Below, piece by piece: positions 63,525 to 64,000 of a stretch of 64,000 nt of DNA. Every line of letters starts with the position of its first letter. Positions within the stretch are counted from its first letter, which is position 1. The stretch comes from Pseudomonadota bacterium (GTDB lineage: Bacteria > Desulfobacterota > Binatia > Binatales > Binataceae), in the NCBI GenBank assembly GCA_021324885.1, contig JAJPIF010000028.1, positions 62,001-126,000 of the forward strand. The letters run 5' to 3'. The position numbers and the translations under genes were made by a program. The notes under the pieces were generated by a model that was given only the letters and a program-made list of their open reading frames with translations, made no database searches and was not told the DNA's origin.

Positions 63525-63698
63525 CCTCGGCACGGCGTCAGGCGGGCTGCGCGGTCAGATAAACCATGGCGTGCCGGGGCGTCCGCCTCAGGGATAGTTT
63601 ACCGCGGGTCCAGCGCAACGGCGTGATCGTGCATGAAGGCTGCTGCACAGCGGAGCCTTTGGGCACGTCGGTGCAGGCGGTCAGTGCTTTGGCGCTGC

Positions 63699-64000
63699 TC
63701 AAGGGACGAAGGGAAAGACCTTCTCTCCCAATGTCCTGACTGTCTTTTCGCTTTTGGTCGTGACGATAAATTGACTGACACCGAAAGCCTTGACCCGGCT
63801 GCGAAGCTCCTTGATGCACGCTTCGGGCGTGCCGACCAGAAGCATCGGGCAATGCCGAACCTGTTCGGCGGTAAAGCCCAGCGCGCGTCCAATGCTGTCG
63901 ATCGTGTTCGCGGTGGAGGCTTCGGAATCGGTTACCACGCAGCTCCCAATCAGATTGCTGATCGCGACCGCCGTGCGCGGGCGGCCGTTGCTTTCGCATT
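63699..64000 (-). CDS. C-terminal part of an LLM-class flavin-dependent oxidoreductase
   Basis: About 100 residues open to the right edge of the window; the start lies beyond it. RSRVKAFGVSQFIVT and GTPEACIKELRSRV match the end of luciferase-like F420/FMN oxidoreductases, where a GTPEE/V-type loop precedes the last barrel helix. The stop is at 63699. It is the third LLM gene of the region and may continue the same cluster. Confidence 0.75.
   Translation of the reverse strand, partial: CESNGRPRTAVAISNLIGSCVVTDSEASTANTIDSIGRALGFTAEQVRHCPMLLVGTPEACIKELRSRVKAFGVSQFIVTTKSEKTVRTLGEKVFPFVP

Noticed and set aside
1..64000. CRISPR arrays, insertion sequences, prophage genes
   Set aside because: No repeat-spacer pattern, transposase, integrase or phage structural gene was recognised on either strand.

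Overview
The window is chromosomal, high-GC DNA (roughly 60-65% by eye) from a Gram-negative bacterium. It carries LPS-type cell-envelope genes (MlaC), sigma-54 regulators with GAFTGA motifs, RuvABC, RF1/PrmC and a murA-his segment in a deltaproteobacterial style. It is also dense in amidohydrolase-2, luciferase-like (LLM) flavin monooxygenase, CoA-transferase family III and DUF1329 genes. That mix fits uncultured Desulfobacterota-related lineages such as Candidatus Binatota. This assignment is an inference from gene content; no rRNA gene is present to confirm it.

Layout. 0-8 kb: start of a membrane protein at the left edge, an orphan MlaC, a crotonase, tRNA-Phe, ClpP, an archaeal-type aspartate-semialdehyde dehydrogenase, a D-aminoacylase-type amidohydrolase and glucose-6-phosphate dehydrogenase. 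8-18 kb: 3-hydroxyacyl-CoA dehydrogenase, SCP2-type thiolase and a GAF/AAA+/Fis sigma-54 activator, then a small unknown protein, a ferritin-like diiron protein, a 4Fe-4S protein, a hotdog thioesterase, a zinc alcohol dehydrogenase, an isoprenylcysteine-methyltransferase-like membrane protein and an SDR. 18-24 kb: an NtrC-like regulator with its membrane histidine kinase, an unknown protein, a LOG-family protein and a lipoprotein. 24-35 kb is housekeeping: yebC-ruvC-ruvA-ruvB, an unknown exported protein, then rpmE-prfA-prmC-murA-hisD-hisB-hisA. 35-43 kb: OPT transporter, NDP-forming acyl-CoA synthetase, RibD, a degenerate isochorismatase-fold protein, a CaiB-type CoA transferase and an SGNH hydrolase. 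44-51 kb: O-methyltransferase, hemB, a lower-GC metallophosphoesterase with an unassigned C-terminal region, an exported methyltransferase, a second CoA transferase, an SDR and a DUF3175 protein.

51-64 kb is the most interesting part. A citrate-lyase-beta-like protein, two amidohydrolase-2 proteins, two complete and one partial LLM oxidoreductase, an alpha/beta hydrolase, an EthD-like protein, an SDR and two DUF1329 envelope proteins lie together, with a CYTH-like protein at the end. These are the enzyme types expected for oxygenating a cyclic or lipophilic substrate, dehydrogenating an alcohol, hydrolysing or decarboxylating the product, and passing acyl groups to CoA. The DUF1329 proteins may handle the substrate in the envelope. 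The intergenic regions hold clear inverted repeats (a perfect 16-bp palindrome at 56142-56157 and a cluster of TTGAC/GTCAA half-sites at 60935-60979), and a 10-mer is shared upstream of both DUF1329 genes. I read this as an undescribed catabolic regulon; its substrate cannot be told from sequence.

No rRNA, CRISPR array, insertion sequence or prophage was seen.
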